DNA of 64,000 nt from Doris montereyensis (lineage: Eukaryota; Mollusca; Gastropoda; Nudibranchia; Dorididae), in NCBI GenBank assembly GCA_037039925.1, contig JAXRKP010000040.1, forward strand, positions 181,501 to 245,500, written 5' to 3'. Positions 46,201-61,800 of the stretch are shown piece by piece (position 1 is the stretch's first letter; every line of letters starts with the position of its first letter). Made by a program: the position numbers and the translations under genes. Under the pieces are notes generated by a model, which was not told where the DNA came from, did no database searches, and was given only the letters and a program-made list of their open reading frames with translations.

Positions 46201-49200
46201 AACATGGCTATATTGTAAAAATTCCAAAAAAGGAAATCTTAGAGACTGCAAGAACTGGCGAGGTAATACCTTTTTATCCATGCCTGGAATAGTCTTCAAT
46301 AGATTTTATTAGAAAGGATGAAAAGAAGATTGATAGACATCTCAGAGAAGGACAGGCAGGATTCAAACATAACCGTTCATACACAGATCACATATGCACA
46401 TATGCACCTTACGTATTATAATTGAACAATCAATCAATCGAATGGAATTCCCCACTTTATTTTAAAGGAGGGGGGGGGGGGAGGCTGTTTTACCACAAAT
46501 GGGACAAAACTCTTTTATTGCACTACTGGATGGAGCAATTCATTCCCTTGACATTCATACTATAACAAAGGCTCAGTATCGATTCTTTCATTTTATACGA
46601 TTTTTTTAGAAATGATACTGGCCTATCCTTCAACACATCGGTTGTACCATGAAAGTCGGAAAATTTGTCTTAAGTATGACAAGATGGTACTCATTTTAAT
46701 AAACATAAAGTACTCTATCCGAAAAATCTACTTATGATGAATTATTGTCAAAATTAGCTAAAGATCTTCCGAACATTACGGGAAACATGCCGTGCACCCG
46801 TTATAAGAAAAATGCCATCCCGACATGAGTATAAGGTATCTGGAGCAGTTTAAATAGGGTCGACATGAAGTACTTGATAGCCTCTCAAGATTGTATGATG
46901 GTTCAAAGTATTATATTATTATTTTATAGGTTTATGCGAAGAAACATTAAAACAATGGAAAATATTGTTAAAAATGCGATTTTCCCAAAATATTACGATC
47001 TACTTTTTTATTTATTGTCCGATTGCCCCCAAATTTGGTATATAACAGCTATAAAAAATAAAAAATTAGTAGCTTTTTTTATACCTCTTCAAATTTTTGC
47101 AAAACAAATTTTTTGTGTGATTAAATTTGCTAAAAATTGGAAAGGTTGCTATATGCATTTTCAAAAAATGTATAAAATGAAAAACGTTTCATTTATCAAA
47201 AAAGCTACTGGGTATGTCTAGATATTGAACCGAATAACGTGTGTGCAAAGCCAAATTTGTTTATAACTGAAAAAGCCTTATTTGAAATGAAGTTGTTATT
47301 TGCACAATGAAAATCCAAGATGGCTGAGTTCTGTGTTATTTGCACAATGAAAATCCAAGATGGCTGAGTTCCCATGGCAACCTTATGATAAAACAATTTT
47401 TTTATACCTTTTTCAGTTAAATTAGACATGCCGAGTACAATGGTAGTGGTTAAAATTGCCTATATCAAATAAGAAAAACAAACAGGCTCAGGACATGGCA
47501 CACTGCTAAAACATCCACAAGAAGACTTAAAACATTTATTAACAGATGCCTGAGACAATTTCTACACATCAAATGGTTTGATAAAACTACAAACAAAGAC
47601 CTTTGGGAGAAGACACATCAAGAACTAATAAAAGTACAAGTTAAGAGAAGGAAATGGGGATGGCTTGGATATACCATTAGAAAATCATCAGAAAACATAT
47701 CACGTCAGGCCTTAAAACGGAGCCTACAAGGGAAGAGAGGTCGAGGGAGATCAAAGACAACATGGAGGAGGTCAACCCTGCAGGAAGCTCGGCAGCTGGG
47801 TATTTCCTAGAATGAGACAGATCTGGTGGCGCAGGACAGAGTGAAGTGGAGAGACATCATTGGCGACCTATGCTTCACCCAGGGTACAAGGGATAAGTCA
47901 AAGTAAGTCAAGTCCCCCAACCCTCCCCCACCACCCACAATAGATAACCTGACCCTCGCCTTTACCTGGACAGGTGGGGCAGCATTGGCCAGGTGTGTAG
48001 ATCTGGTCATCTGGAGGGCAAGCGAGACGTGGGCATTCTTCCTTCTTGCAAACCCACATAAAATCCTCCTTTGGAAGGAAAAGGGTACATTATAATTACA
48101 CACGACATAGAACATAAAATTACTTTAATATCTTTAGAGAGAAATTATGTTGAGGTGCATATATACAATGACACATACATCTGTTATTTCACACACATAT
48201 CAAAATGTATAAATCCTTACATTTCATACAAAGGCTACATGTGATTCTCTCACATTTAACAACTAAAATTTGCCACCATTCTCTCTTTAAACAAACAAAT
48301 TTTAAAAAGAAGTAACAAACCAAAACAAGAAAACAGGAACATACCCCCTCACCCCAGATAAAAAAACCCCATCAATGGCAATAAATACCTTCCTTGAAAC
48401 AAAAAAAAATATTTTTCACTTTTATCATGACAACAATGTAAGACTTTGCTCTCTGATACAATTTGTCATTGAACTCATGGCTTTCCAGACAATTATAGTG
48501 TTGTGTCACATTTTTTACATACCAGTGAAATATTGTGCTACGCACTATCTCATCCTAACTCCAGCTTTGCTCCTTTTATACAGTCATGTCCAAAAGAAAG
48601 GTTACACTCAAATATTTAACGGTTTTTTGGGAATAACATAGGATTTGATTTGTCAATATTCCTTTCATCTGATTTGATGATTCAAGCCTGACATTTTGAT
48701 ATCGATTTGATGCATTTAGCGACAATGATGCTTTTGAAAATCAGTGACTGAAACTTTCTGCTGCCAAGGGGTCCCTGGGGAGCTCGCAGCTTTCAAACGC
48801 TTTCAATGATGTGATGTAAAGAAGTAAAAAACATGCCGTGCAAAGAAAGATAACATCTATTTTTTTAGTTCACATGTTATAGTGCACACTGGCAGCTAGT
48901 CTGTTTGAGCTTTTACTGCCCGACTCCTACTTGTACTTATTTGCACCTGAGTCGAGTAGGAAATCACAAGTGATTTGTTGGGATTTTTTTACGCACTTTT
49001 CATTTTTTGCAAGAAAAAAGGCTATGTGAAATATATCATGTTTATGAATATAACCGGTAATCATTGTAGTTACAGATCATATAAATATTGACTAATCCAT
49101 CACTGTCCTTCATGTCAAAGTAGGTAACTTACGAGTGTAACCTTTCCTTTGGACATGACTGTATATGTTACTATTGCTACTTTTTGACATGACTGTATAT

Positions 49201-52200
49201 GTTACTAATGCTACTTTGTGTAAGAGACATGACTGTATATGTTACTATTGTTACATTTGGACATGACTGTATATGTTACTATTGCTGCTTTTGGACATGA
49301 CTGTATATGTTACTATTGCTACTTTTGGACATGACTGTATATGTTACTATTGCTACTTTGTATAAGAGACATGACTGTATAGACTATGACTGACATGACT
49401 GTATATGTTACTATTGCTACTTTGTGTAAGAGACATGACTGTATATGTTACTTTGTGTACTGTATATGCTATTGCTACTTTGTGTAAGAGACATGACTGT
49501 ATATGTTACTATTGCTACTTTGTGTAAGAGACATGACTGTGTATGTTACTATTGCTACTTTGTATAAGAGACATGACTGTATATGTTACTATTGCTACTT
49601 TGTGTAAGAGACATGACTGTATATGTTTCTATTGCTACTGTGTGTAAGAGACATGACTGGGGATTAAGGGGTTGTTGGTTCAAATTCTAGTGGTGCTTGG
49701 TCTGACGTTGTGTTGTTCCTAAGGAAAGATACTTAACACATATTTTCCTCAAACAACCTAAGTGAAAATGGGTACCAGCACTAGCTTGGGAATAAAAACC
49801 TGCGACAGATTAGCCTCTTGTCCAAGAAGTGATTGTTATCACCTGTTCCACTTTAGGCTATATAAACCATGGGCCGTAAGTATCTTGAAGCAAGTTTACT
49901 CAAAGAGGGCTTGGGACTAAAAGTCAAATATTTATGAACACTTTTTTCATTACTGGTAAAACGGAGACAGGTAAAGGTAGCATGAAGCTTGCGATAAACG
50001 TTATCGTCTGGCCAGCTATTTTTCTGTCCTGGTTTTTACTTACTTTGCACTCACAGAACAGGCAGAGGTCATTTGGGCGTGGTCGAGTGATCTGGCCAAT
50101 TTCTGCTGCACTGCAACCAGCCGTCACTGTAGAACATTTGACAAAACAAGACAAGAAACCGGTGTTGATCAAATTGAACTTCAACCTAACATTAAAATGA
50201 GAACATTAAAATGAGAACATTAAAGTGAAAACATTAAAATAAGAACATAAGAATGAGAACATTAAAATGAGAACATTAAAAGAACAGAAAGGAGAATATT
50301 AAAAGGAGAACATTAAATAAGAACATTATAAAAAAAAGAACAAATTGAAAATTGATTGCCTTAGAGGAACAAGACGGGACAGGACAGAAATTTTAGAGCT
50401 GTGCATTTAAGAAGCGTAGTTAGTTTTCTTTTCATGGCGAGGTGATAGGTGCCGATGCAGAGGTCGTGGATTCAATCCCCATGGTGGCCACAATTTTTTT
50501 CTGTCTATTCCTTGTAATTTTCTTGTCTTTGTTCCTATGGGGCTTTAATATTATTTAATATCATTTCCTTCACTTTCGACACACGCCTTGCCTCACTGTA
50601 TGTCTTTACACTCTTGCTTAGTGACAAGAAGACAATGAAAGTAACTAAAAAGATTATATGTCAGCCCCATTAATTCTGTTTTAGTTCATATAAGTTAAAT
50701 TCATTGTCCTTGTTTCTGAGTAAGTGTGCCCAGCCTGGAAATTTCTGTCTCGTCTTGTCTTCCTCATCTTAATTCTTCGAGTTTCATTTTTTGCTCTCCG
50801 TGCTATCCTTACAAGCAGAGGAGCAAGTTGGACAGCATTGTCCAGGTTCCGGGGCCCTCAAGCTGCCAGATGGGCAGTTGACTACACTGGGACAAGTGTT
50901 GTGGAGGCACCTCAGGTTGCCGTGGTCACAGTGACACTGATCACATGGATTTCCGTTGGGGGTAAAGTCCTGGCCGTCGGAGTACATCTGTCCGTCGTAG
51001 CTACAGGCTGAGGAAACAACGAACATTTTTAAAAAAAGTTGAAATTGGCAGCGGAAGGAGTTATTGAACATGTCAAAGAAATCATACTTCTTCTATTGTT
51101 TCCAGCCTGAGTCTGATTCATTTAAATTGTCCAATCCAACCCTATGTGGTGATCTTAGGGTGAATTCAAAGGAAACAGCAAGATCAAAGAAAAATGAAAG
51201 AGTAAAAGGAAAGAGATATGACCAATCTACCAGGAGTTTCCATCAACCATCCACTGCTTCCAGTCTGACATAAATGACAATAAATGATCACTTAAGAAAA
51301 AAGACGGAACAAACATAAGCAGTTACCACTTTGCACCTATGATTTTAGTAAATAAGTTGCGCCCTATACGCAGTGAAATACAGTAATTCAGTCTTCTTAC
51401 TTATTCCTTGTCTTAATATAACCTGTATTCATACCTATGTCTTTCAATCACTTATTTTAAGTCTATGTAAATTGCTTGCTGTATTGTTTGTTGTCTTATT
51501 AATATTAATAATTTGCACCAAAGCGCAAACTTCCAAAATGCACAATTCACTATAGTGCATGTTTTTTCTTGTAACTGAATTTTATAACATTAATTACACC
51601 CTCAAAATACAACAACGGCTGGCTTGATTTCTTCCAAATGCAACAGGTTTTTGTAAGTCCCTTCAATTTATTGCATTTAAAGAGTCAGTTCCGTGAAAAA
51701 TAAACTCAATAACCTCTTCTTGCCTCGTTCAATTGACAAAATTTGTCATGCACGTGTGTCTGTGTGTGTTATCTAGATCTATGTTCACCATGTGAATACA
51801 CACACATGACAATAAAATTATGCAACTAGTCTTGGTTGTTGGGCTCTGGTCACTCTCACCCATCCCTTCCATCCCCGACTCGTTCGTTGCCTGGTATCAC
51901 CCATCGTCTGCCAGACAGGGTACCACTAGTCCTTTCTGTTTGATCACGTTGAGAACATCTGAGAAAGGTCTTGTGTCATTTTTATCCATGGAGAGCATAC
52001 TTTGTATGACACGGGTGTTAACCAATAAAGATAATTTCTAGTTGCCATTTGTCTTCACCATCTCACCGATTGCTGTAGTCTTGAGTGAGAGGAGAATGTA
52101 ACAAATCTATGAGAAAAGTTTAGGCATATTGGATCTTGTCCTCAAACCAACAAAGAACAAACAAAACCCAAACAATAACATTCCACTAACAAACAAAAAA

Positions 52201-55200
52201 AGTTTATTTCCAAACAAGAATGGCAATGTTGGCTCTGTCAAAATGCACGATTGTTTTGAAACCTGCGGACTCTGCAGTTTGACAGTGACTACTGTATTGT
52301 GAAATTCATTAAATGAACATCTATCTCTTGCATTTGTTAATCCATTTGGCATTTGATTTTTTAATTTTATTTCAGCCACATCCACAATTAAGGGTATCTC
52401 AGGGTTTTTGTAACAATTTGTAAAATTCTGCCAAGACTGTTCTGTAAATGGCTGAGGGATCTTTAATGAGCACAGAGTGTTGTGTTCTGCACATGGGACC
52501 TCCTTTTTATCATCAGTCTCTGATGTTCATACACCTACCTAGACCAGGGGTGTATTTTGTCCAAAAAAATGGAGAAAACTATTCAAGCTGGCGGGGCTCA
52601 AAATTACAACCATCTGGTTGAGAGACGGATAACTTACCTCTGAACAGCCATGTCCCCATCCGTTTGGCATAATAATAATATTTAATTTTCTTAGATAAAT
52701 CGATTGTACATAACTTTTGATGGAAAGTTACTCACTCAAACATGATAAGCCCCTCACATTATAAAAGGAGAGAGCTCCACCCCCACCCACCTAACATACC
52801 AATCCCCCTCCACCCCCAAATAAAACAACCCCCCACCAAAATAAAACCAACAACATAAACACGCCAGTGAAAAAAAAAGAAAAAAGGGTCACTTGTACCA
52901 AATCAAAAACTCAAAATTCTTTACTTGGACAGACAGGACAACACTGGCCAGGCTGAGTGATGGGGTTCGAACACGGCACAAAGCACTCAGTCTCCATGCA
53001 TGTAACCAGGCCACCACTGCAGGTACAGGAAACACAGGGGTTGTCAGGGAGCACCCATGAGGCATTCTCGTCGTACAGGATACCCTGAAAGGTACAACCT
53101 GTGAAAGGAAAGGATGGCAAATGTCAAGGACAACACTTAGGCCTAATGGCACGCATATTGAATATGAAGTAAAGGCTCTCCAATTCTGCATCAGTTATCT
53201 CCCAATGGGCCATTTCCTTTCACAACTCATCGGATAAAATCAACTGTACAGCTTTCTATTAAGTGCTTCATACTAGGACTAAGGCAAGCTTCTTCCCTGC
53301 CAATAGTTTTGTACTCCTTCACACCTGAGTCAAGTGAGCATCTTTCCTAAGAGTACAACAATGTAAAAAAGAAATCCTAGGCCAGCCAGGGCTTAAACTT
53401 GTGTTGTCATAATTACAGACGGATAACACTATCCACAGCACTACAAATCCTCAACAAAGCACCTGCTTTAAACTTCGTTCATTCTTTTAAGGCTGTTACG
53501 ACCAATGACGTCGGATCTTATATTGGTTTCTATAGTGTGAAATGTAGCAGATGATGGCAATCTGACACAGATGTTACTACTCCCCAGCTGAGTGTGCTAC
53601 TCATTTGTACCTTGATGGAGTGCAGAAATGCTTGTAAAGTAGAGCATTCCCAAGAAAATATAATAGGCTGACCTAGCATTACCTGGATTTGAACCCAAGA
53701 ACTCAGGATCCTAAGTCTGTAAGCCTGATCACTAACTTGATTCAGAACAATTAATTGTTCACCCATGAATTGATGTCATAAAAAGCTCTTGAAAAATTCC
53801 TCAGAAACTTATGATTCTACATGCAGGCTTTATGACTGGTGAAGGGCTTGAATAGAAAAAGAAGCTTGTATTCATGAGACTTTGTAGTCTTCCATCTGTC
53901 TGTCGTAGAACTGGGAAACCTTTAGTACTTAAATCTGGGCTAATAATTTCTGTGTACTAATAATAACTACTTGATCAATGCTAGTCGGAATCAAATCCTG
54001 CTCGTCAAAGATTGAAATTAACAGTTTCATCAGTATTAAGATGTGTCGAGGTGGATTTAAAATCTGCATCTCTATACAAATAGATCGACTAACTCAACAA
54101 TTTTACATTGTTAATCCTTCAGAGAACCATCTATCATAGTCCTTTTAACCCATCCAGGGCGCATATAATATCATTATGATATTATCTAATGTCTTAAGAG
54201 ATATACATTGTAGCTCATGGATTGATTTATGACACAAGCATTTTGAATATTATTTTCTATGCCTATGGCCATGTAGTCGATCCCATCTGAGGAAACAGAA
54301 CAAAGCAATTCAATTCAATTCAATTCAATCCAATCCAATTATCTTTATTAATCCATAAGACGGAAATTGTATGTGTGTTATCACATTTTACATTACAAAT
54401 ATAAAAATGCATCAATATATTTCAATTAAAAAGAAATTTAACTTAAATAAATCATTAATGTATAGATTCTAGGAGAAAAATATATAAAGAGATAGTAAGT
54501 GAGTAAATAGATAATGCGATAAAACAATATATATATATAAAATAATTAATGACAAATCAGCTTAACTTCATACACATTCATCAAATTATCATAAATCATT
54601 CATCTGTCCGAGCAGTGGACAGGTAAGCACTGTATGGGGATTAGGCGGTCCTGCCCTCCACGAGTCTCCTGCTGCCTTGCAGGCAGGTCTTGGTTGACAA
54701 AAGGCTCAGGGAGTTAACCCTGACAGAAAATAACAACCTGCTGCCTTGCAGGCTGGTTTTGAGCAACCAAAGGCTAACAGAGTTAACACTGACAGAAAAT
54801 AACAAGGCCCGGTAGGAGGCCTCAAGGTGGCAGCCCCACCATCTACCTAGGGTACAGTGGGCCAATCCCTGCTTATCCAAAACCAAAGGTATTCAAAGAA
54901 ATATATACAATGATATACCCAGCTTGAACTTTCAAAGACAACTATGAAAAAGAACACGGACTGTGCTTTTTGGAACAAGGCATGTTAGGGCAATAGATGG
55001 AAAAGAGTTAGAATTAGCTGAAGAAATGGAAAAAATTCAAAGTAGACATTTTGACTATTACAAAAACAAAGAAAAAAGGACAAAGAATAGAAAATGTAGG
55101 ACCAAATCATACTTTAATCTTCTCAGGAGTAGATGTCAAAGATAGAGCTAGAGCAGGAGTAGGCCACCTAATGCATAAAAGGCAAGAAATGCTACCAGAA

Positions 55201-58200
55201 AGTCGGAAATTTATGAGCCCACGGCTATTGGAGGTAAATATTAAACCAAAAGGTAGAGAAATTAAATTATTAATAGCTAATGGATCAAATGAAGATGCCA
55301 CTAAAGAAGAAAATATATCTTCGAAAATGATTTACAAATAGCTGCAGAGAATCTCAAACCCAAACAGGAATTAATGGTTTTAGAAGATTTAAACGCTAGA
55401 GTAGGCAACAATAGAGACATCAGGAGGAGTAATAGGTAAAGAAGGAGAGACAACTTCTCCAAATGGAGAGACTAATAGATTTTTGCCTAAAGAATAACAT
55501 GAAAATAGCCAACACATTTTTCCTCATAAAGATATCCACAAATATACAAAAGTAATGAAGACAAATGTGAAAAGTCAATGATAAACTACATAATAGTTAA
55601 CAGCTCCCTTTTTCACAGTACAATAGATGCAAGAGTAAACAGAGGAGTTGAAATATATAGTGATCATCACCTAGTGATAGCCAAAATAAGATTATTAACT
55701 GAAGAAAACAAACAGAAAAGGAAAGAGAAGAAAGCTACTAAACTCAAAATAGAAAAACTAAATAAACCAATAGTAAAACAGATATACCAATCCAGGATAA
55801 AAAGATGTATCAGTGAAAGGCAGATGGATCGGAAGGAAAGCACAATAGAAGAAAAGTGACAAATAATAAAGAAACACTCCTCAGTTGTACTGAAGAGGTC
55901 TGTGGTAGGAAACAAATTAAAGGAGATAGGAAAAGAACAGCATGGTGGAATGAGAATGTCAAGTATAAGATCAAAGAAAAGTAGGATGCCTGGAAGAAAT
56001 ACTTGCAAACAAAGAGACCAGACGATAGGATAGATTACGTGAGTAAAAGAACTATCGCCAAAGAGGAAGTTAGGAAAGCAAAACAGGAACAATAGGAAGA
56101 GTTTGGACAAAGACTTCAAGAAAGCTATCAAGGAAATCAAAAGTTGTTCTGTGGAGCAATGAAGAGCATGAGAAAGACTAAAGCATGCCCAATATGGCAA
56201 ATTAAGAAATAATGAAAGGAGACAGCGAAATCATGGAAACGTGGAGAAAGTATTTTCACATTTACATAATCCCTCCAGAACATATGAAACAAGGAGCACA
56301 GTTCAATTATTAAGAGTAACAAGTAATTGCGGTGAGATAGCTGACGATGTAGATATCTCAATGGAAGAAATCCAAACAGCTATAAGAAAAGTGAAATTAG
56401 GAAAAGCCCCAGGAGCAGATCAAGTTTATCCAGAAATTATTAAGAACCAAGGGAGAGAGGCAGACAAATTACTGCATGCAATATGTCAACAAGCATGGAA
56501 GCCCAAACAGGTGCCAAACAACTGGAATAAGGGAACGGTAGTACCAAAACATAAGAAAGCATCAACTATGGAATGCTCAAACCATAGAGGATATCACTAC
56601 TTAGCGTACCAGGAAAAGTGTATGCCAGGATTCTGGAAATGAGACTAAGGAAAAGAGTAGAGGGTCAGATTGAAGAACACCAAAGTGGATTTAGACCAGG
56701 AAGAAGTGTACAAGACCACATATTTACAATTAGACAAATAATAGAAACATTCCTTGAGAAAAACATTGAGTTGCACCTGTGTTTTATTGACTTAGAAAAG
56801 GCATTTGACACTGTGAGGAAGGACGAACTATGGCATTCTTTAAAATAACAAAATGTAGAGCAAAATTTAATAGAATCCATTAAAAGTTTTTACAATAAAC
56901 CAACATGTGCAGCAAGAGTAGCTGGAAACATATCTGCAGAATTTGATGTAGATATAGGAGTAAGACAGGGTCGTTTCTTAAGTCCTCTCTTGTTTATCAC
57001 ATATATGGATTCAGTCGCAAAGGCATCTCAAAAATGAAGAAAATGAATGTAGGTATGTGGAAGCTCAAACCAGTAAATGTATCAATGCTTTCATTTGCTG
57101 ATGATTTAGTTCTGTTTGGGAAATCAGAACTAAACAATGCTCGTAACTAAGGAAGCTAAAACTCAAAATCTTAAATTAAGCAGGGAGAATTAAGAACAAG
57201 TTCAAAGCTACAATTACTTAGGAGTAATGATTAACTCAGAGGGAAAACTAAGAGAAAAAATCAGCAAGAGAACCTAGGAAAGGCATTTGTAGGTAAACAA
57301 GAATTGTCAACAAAAACAAAAATGGCAGTATACAACACAGTTTATTGTCCTACTCTCCTTTATGGCAGTGAAACCTGGACACTCTTGAAAACTAAAAGAG
57401 ACAAAATCAGAAACACAACAATAAGAGATCAAACCAAAGCAGATAGCATAAAAACTAAGATAGAAATGAATCAACTGAGATGGTTCATGTAAACAGAATA
57501 AATGACAATAGAATAGCTAAATCAGTATACAATACTAAAAGTCAAGGCAAAAGACCAAAAGGCAGACCTTGGAGAAAATGGGAGGAAGATATAAAAGAGG
57601 CATTAACGCAAAGAAATTTAACTTTCACGGCAGGAAACAGAAAATGTCAGGACAGGGCATCCTGGAGAAAGATCATTTCAGGCATCTAAACCCCATACAC
57701 TGGAAGGTAGAATAGGAGTTGATAAAGAAAGAAAGAATTCATTCTCCATTCATCAATTTTCATTGCTTAAACAGAAGATTTACATCTTAATTCATAGGTG
57801 CATTAAGGTTGTGTTCATTGAGACCGTTGGTGTAGAGAATGTCTTCAAAGAAACCGTCGTAATACTTGGGCAGCATTAGTCTTTGCGGAGATGACATCAC
57901 ATTATGATTGTTGGACAAGTACAGACAAGAGACTACAAACCCCTTCTCATACCAAGATGACCCCTTAAGATCATAAAAATAGATTCAAAGCCTTCACCCT
58001 TCCTTCATATGAAAGTCAATGTATCATGAAGAAAGTAGGGACAATGATATAGAAGGGACAGCAATACCTTGACAGACGTCACAGCATTCGCCTTCCACTT
58101 TCTTGGTGCGCATACACGGTAGTTTAGAACAAGTCAGCTCCTCACACACCGCATTGCCGTCCTGGACATCAACAAACAGCGGCAAGTCAGACACAAATTT

Positions 58201-58480
58201 GTTTTTATTAAATGTCAAAGACATGTTATTATGTTTGGGAGGAGTTCTGAGGTGAAAATCTAGTGTAAAATTGTAAAAGACTTGAAACTTACTGCAATCT
58301 GCATCACTGAATCACAAATCTATTGTATAAAACATGCATTTAAACTTGTATTATAGTACAATAGGCATAGTGGGCATGATATTCACAACATGTAAATATT
58401 GCAATGTGATATGTAAGCATGTAAGCTATTCTATGATATTAAACTGTGACCTTCATGGTCACTTTAAAAATGTATTTATA

Positions 58481-58563
<83 letters not shown>

Positions 58564-58707
58564 TTTTTATTATTATTATTATCATAATCATTATGATTAT
58601 TATCATTATCCTCATCATCACCATCATCATCATCATCATCCATTTCATCATTATATCATTATTATTATCATCATCATTATCCATTATAATTATTATTATC
58701 ATTATCG

Positions 58708-58752
<45 letters not shown>

Positions 58753-58785
58753 GTATCATTATTATTGTTATTAACATTATTATAG

Positions 58786-58828
<43 letters not shown>

Positions 58829-61800
58829 GTTTTTGTTGTTGTTATTATTAGTAGTAGTAGTAGTATTATTATTAGTATTATTATTAGTATTATTATCATT
58901 AAAATTATTATCATTAGTATCATTAGAATTATTACTCATTTTTTCTTTTTCAATTGAGGCACACAGATCTTTATTTCAAATAAGGTTGGTGAATACCCAA
59001 CGACGATAGAGATAAAAAGATTTCAAGACTTGCTCGTGACAAAGAGAGGATGGCCGACTCACTTTACACAGACAGGCCCTGCAAGCATCAGGCTGGAAGC
59101 TGAGCCCGTTGGTATAGAGAATGTCTTCAAAGAAGCAGTCGTCACACTTGGGGCAGCACTGGTCTTTGCGAGGGTGAGAACAGGTGACAGCGCATCTCTC
59201 ACTCTCACATTCAACACGGCCCATCTGCAACGTCATGAAGTCTAACGTCTTACATAACATCATATCATTTGAGTTGGCAAAACACAATGTCTGATATATC
59301 ATTGTAGTTGAAATGAACATAATGTCTTACATATCATGTTAGTTGGCATGAATATAACGTCTTACATATAATCTAAATTGGCATATTAACACAATGTCTT
59401 ACATATCATCTAAGTTAGCAGGAACATAATGTCTCACATGTCATCTAAGTTGGTATGAACATAATGTCACATATCATCTAAGTTGGTATGAACATAATGT
59501 CTTACATATCATCTAAGTTGGTGTGAACATAATGTCTTACATATCATCTAAGTTGGCATATTGACACATTGTCTTACATATAATCTATAATCTAAAATGG
59601 CATTTAGAAAAAGCTAGATACATTCCTCTTTCAAATTAAGTCATAAATGGTATGTTATGAGATGTATTTACATACAGTTACTAGATTTTGGGTGAGGTGG
59701 GGGTAGGGGGATGAAATCTTTCATCAATGATTAGAGCAAAAAATGAAAAGGAGGAAGAGGAGAAAGGGAACAGAAAATCAAAAGTTCTTCATCCTTATCC
59801 TACGCTCTCATTATTCTTATTTATGAAGGAAATGTAAAAATGAACGGGCCTTGGCAAATCATAGATGACTCATATGTAAGATGTTAGATATTTTATTCAG
59901 GCCGATTTAGATGATATGTAAGATATGTAAGACATTATGCTAAAGCTAACTTAAAACTGAGAGGACTCTTGTGTTGAAAAAAATAAACAAACAACTTTTG
60001 TTGGTAATTACTTTACAAGAGCAGGTCTGACATGAATCTTCCGGGTGTTGAAAGCGTTGGTTGTCTCTATAGGTCTGCCCAAAGAACACGCACACTGTGG
60101 ACACATAAGTAAACACACAAATCAATGTAAACTGTGATAGGTCATGAGACACATAGATACTGCTGTATGACTCAGGTCGATACAAGACCTTCGAGGGCAT
60201 TACGGCCCATTGAGCCGGAGCTTATCCCGGTTTCTATAGTGTGAAGCAGGAAAGTTGTTAATATTCATCTCCTGGACAGGATGCTAGTCTGATGCAGGTT
60301 TTTGCTCCCAAGTTGGTGGTGGTAACTATTGTGCATCTGGGTCGAGTGAGGAAATGCGTGTTAAATGTCTTTCCCAAGGAACACAAAGTCGGGCCAGGAT
60401 TCGAATCATGGACCTCGTGATCCCTAGTTTGACAGTCTAACCACTCAGCTACCAACATCACACAGGTTGATTTACACACTACTTTTGATGTATTCGTAGT
60501 CATTTTGTTCAGATCAATAAATAGGATAACATTGGTGTATATCTAAAGTCTACAGACTACTTTGCCTTCACAACTAAGTACACAAAGTGTGCTATGATGG
60601 CTATGTGTCATACAAGGAGTTATCCATGTCAAAGAACTTTCAAATATTTTAATTTTATCGAAATTGTCACCATTTTTGCAATGTGAAATATATGGACCCC
60701 TACCTTTTCCTTCTTTATTTTGTCCTCAACAGTACAGCATGCCATGTGATCTGTCATTTGAGTTCTCAAAGTTAGTGCTGTCTATTTTCTTTTCTCTTTG
60801 TATAATAGCAGCATAAATCCTTGCCCAATTATGCTATATATATATGAAATTTAAGTTATGTTTCTCCACATTAAGGAGGGGATAGGGGGCGTTCTGAGGG
60901 TGACTATTTTAGTTTTAAGAGATACACAATTTAAAGCTTCGTAAATGAATTTAGCATGGTGAAATTAGAGGAAAATAATTGTGAAAGTCATTTTTGAAAG
61001 TTTAGTTGCCATGGAAACGGCCGCCATCTTGAAATTCTGGTGCACAAACTAGGTCAGTATTGGCAATTTTCAAAATCTAAGTAGTCCTACAGTTTTTGCA
61101 CATGGAAACTTCAAACCAATATCCTGAATATCTCATATCGTTTTTTTTGATATCTCGTATAGTTTTCTTTTTACAAATTTTCAAAAAGTGAGGCTTGAAG
61201 AAAACCAATTTCTTCTCAAATTTACAACAAAGATCAGTAATTTCTCAGAAAGTATGAAAGATATCAAAGATCCGATACAGGAGTCTCTTAGTAATGATAC
61301 AAAGCAGTTGTATAATAAATTTCAGGAGAATCCGTTGAAAATTGTAGAACTAATTAGCAAAAAAAAGTTTAAAAAAAATAATAAATTATGAGAAAATCGT
61401 ATTTAAAACTCTTTTTTCATGTTTTTAAAATGGTTTTTTCACATACAAAACACTAAAAATGAGTAGGATAATGCTTTGAAACATCATAAAACCATGAGAG
61501 ACTCTCAACTACTGCTTATCGACCCTGTTTCAACTGCCAGGCTGCCTTATACTGATTTTTGACAGCAACTTTCAATAACAGGTATGCAAAATGTGTCACA
61601 TATTTTCTTGACGATCTAAGGCACTATTGAATGAATTTGGTCATATGTACATTTTTCTGATAGATTACACTGTGCTTATTAAAAGGAGTACCAACTTGCA
61701 ATACTTAAGACAAAAATACTGGCTTTTATGGTTCAAACGTAAAAAAAAATAAATTTTTTTTAAAAGAATCGATACTGAGCTCCTTTTATGGTATCAATAT

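Noticed and set aside
49140..49650. CRISPR-like repeat array
   Set aside because: Units are directly tandem without unique spacers, the context is a eukaryotic intron, and no cas genes are present. The same applies to the other minisatellites.
54650..57721. Retrovirus or LTR element
   Set aside because: The RT is of LINE type with an APE-like endonuclease upstream; there are no LTRs, protease or integrase.
58334..59009. Long Ile/Asn-rich frames on both strands
   Set aside because: Translations of the ATT microsatellite.
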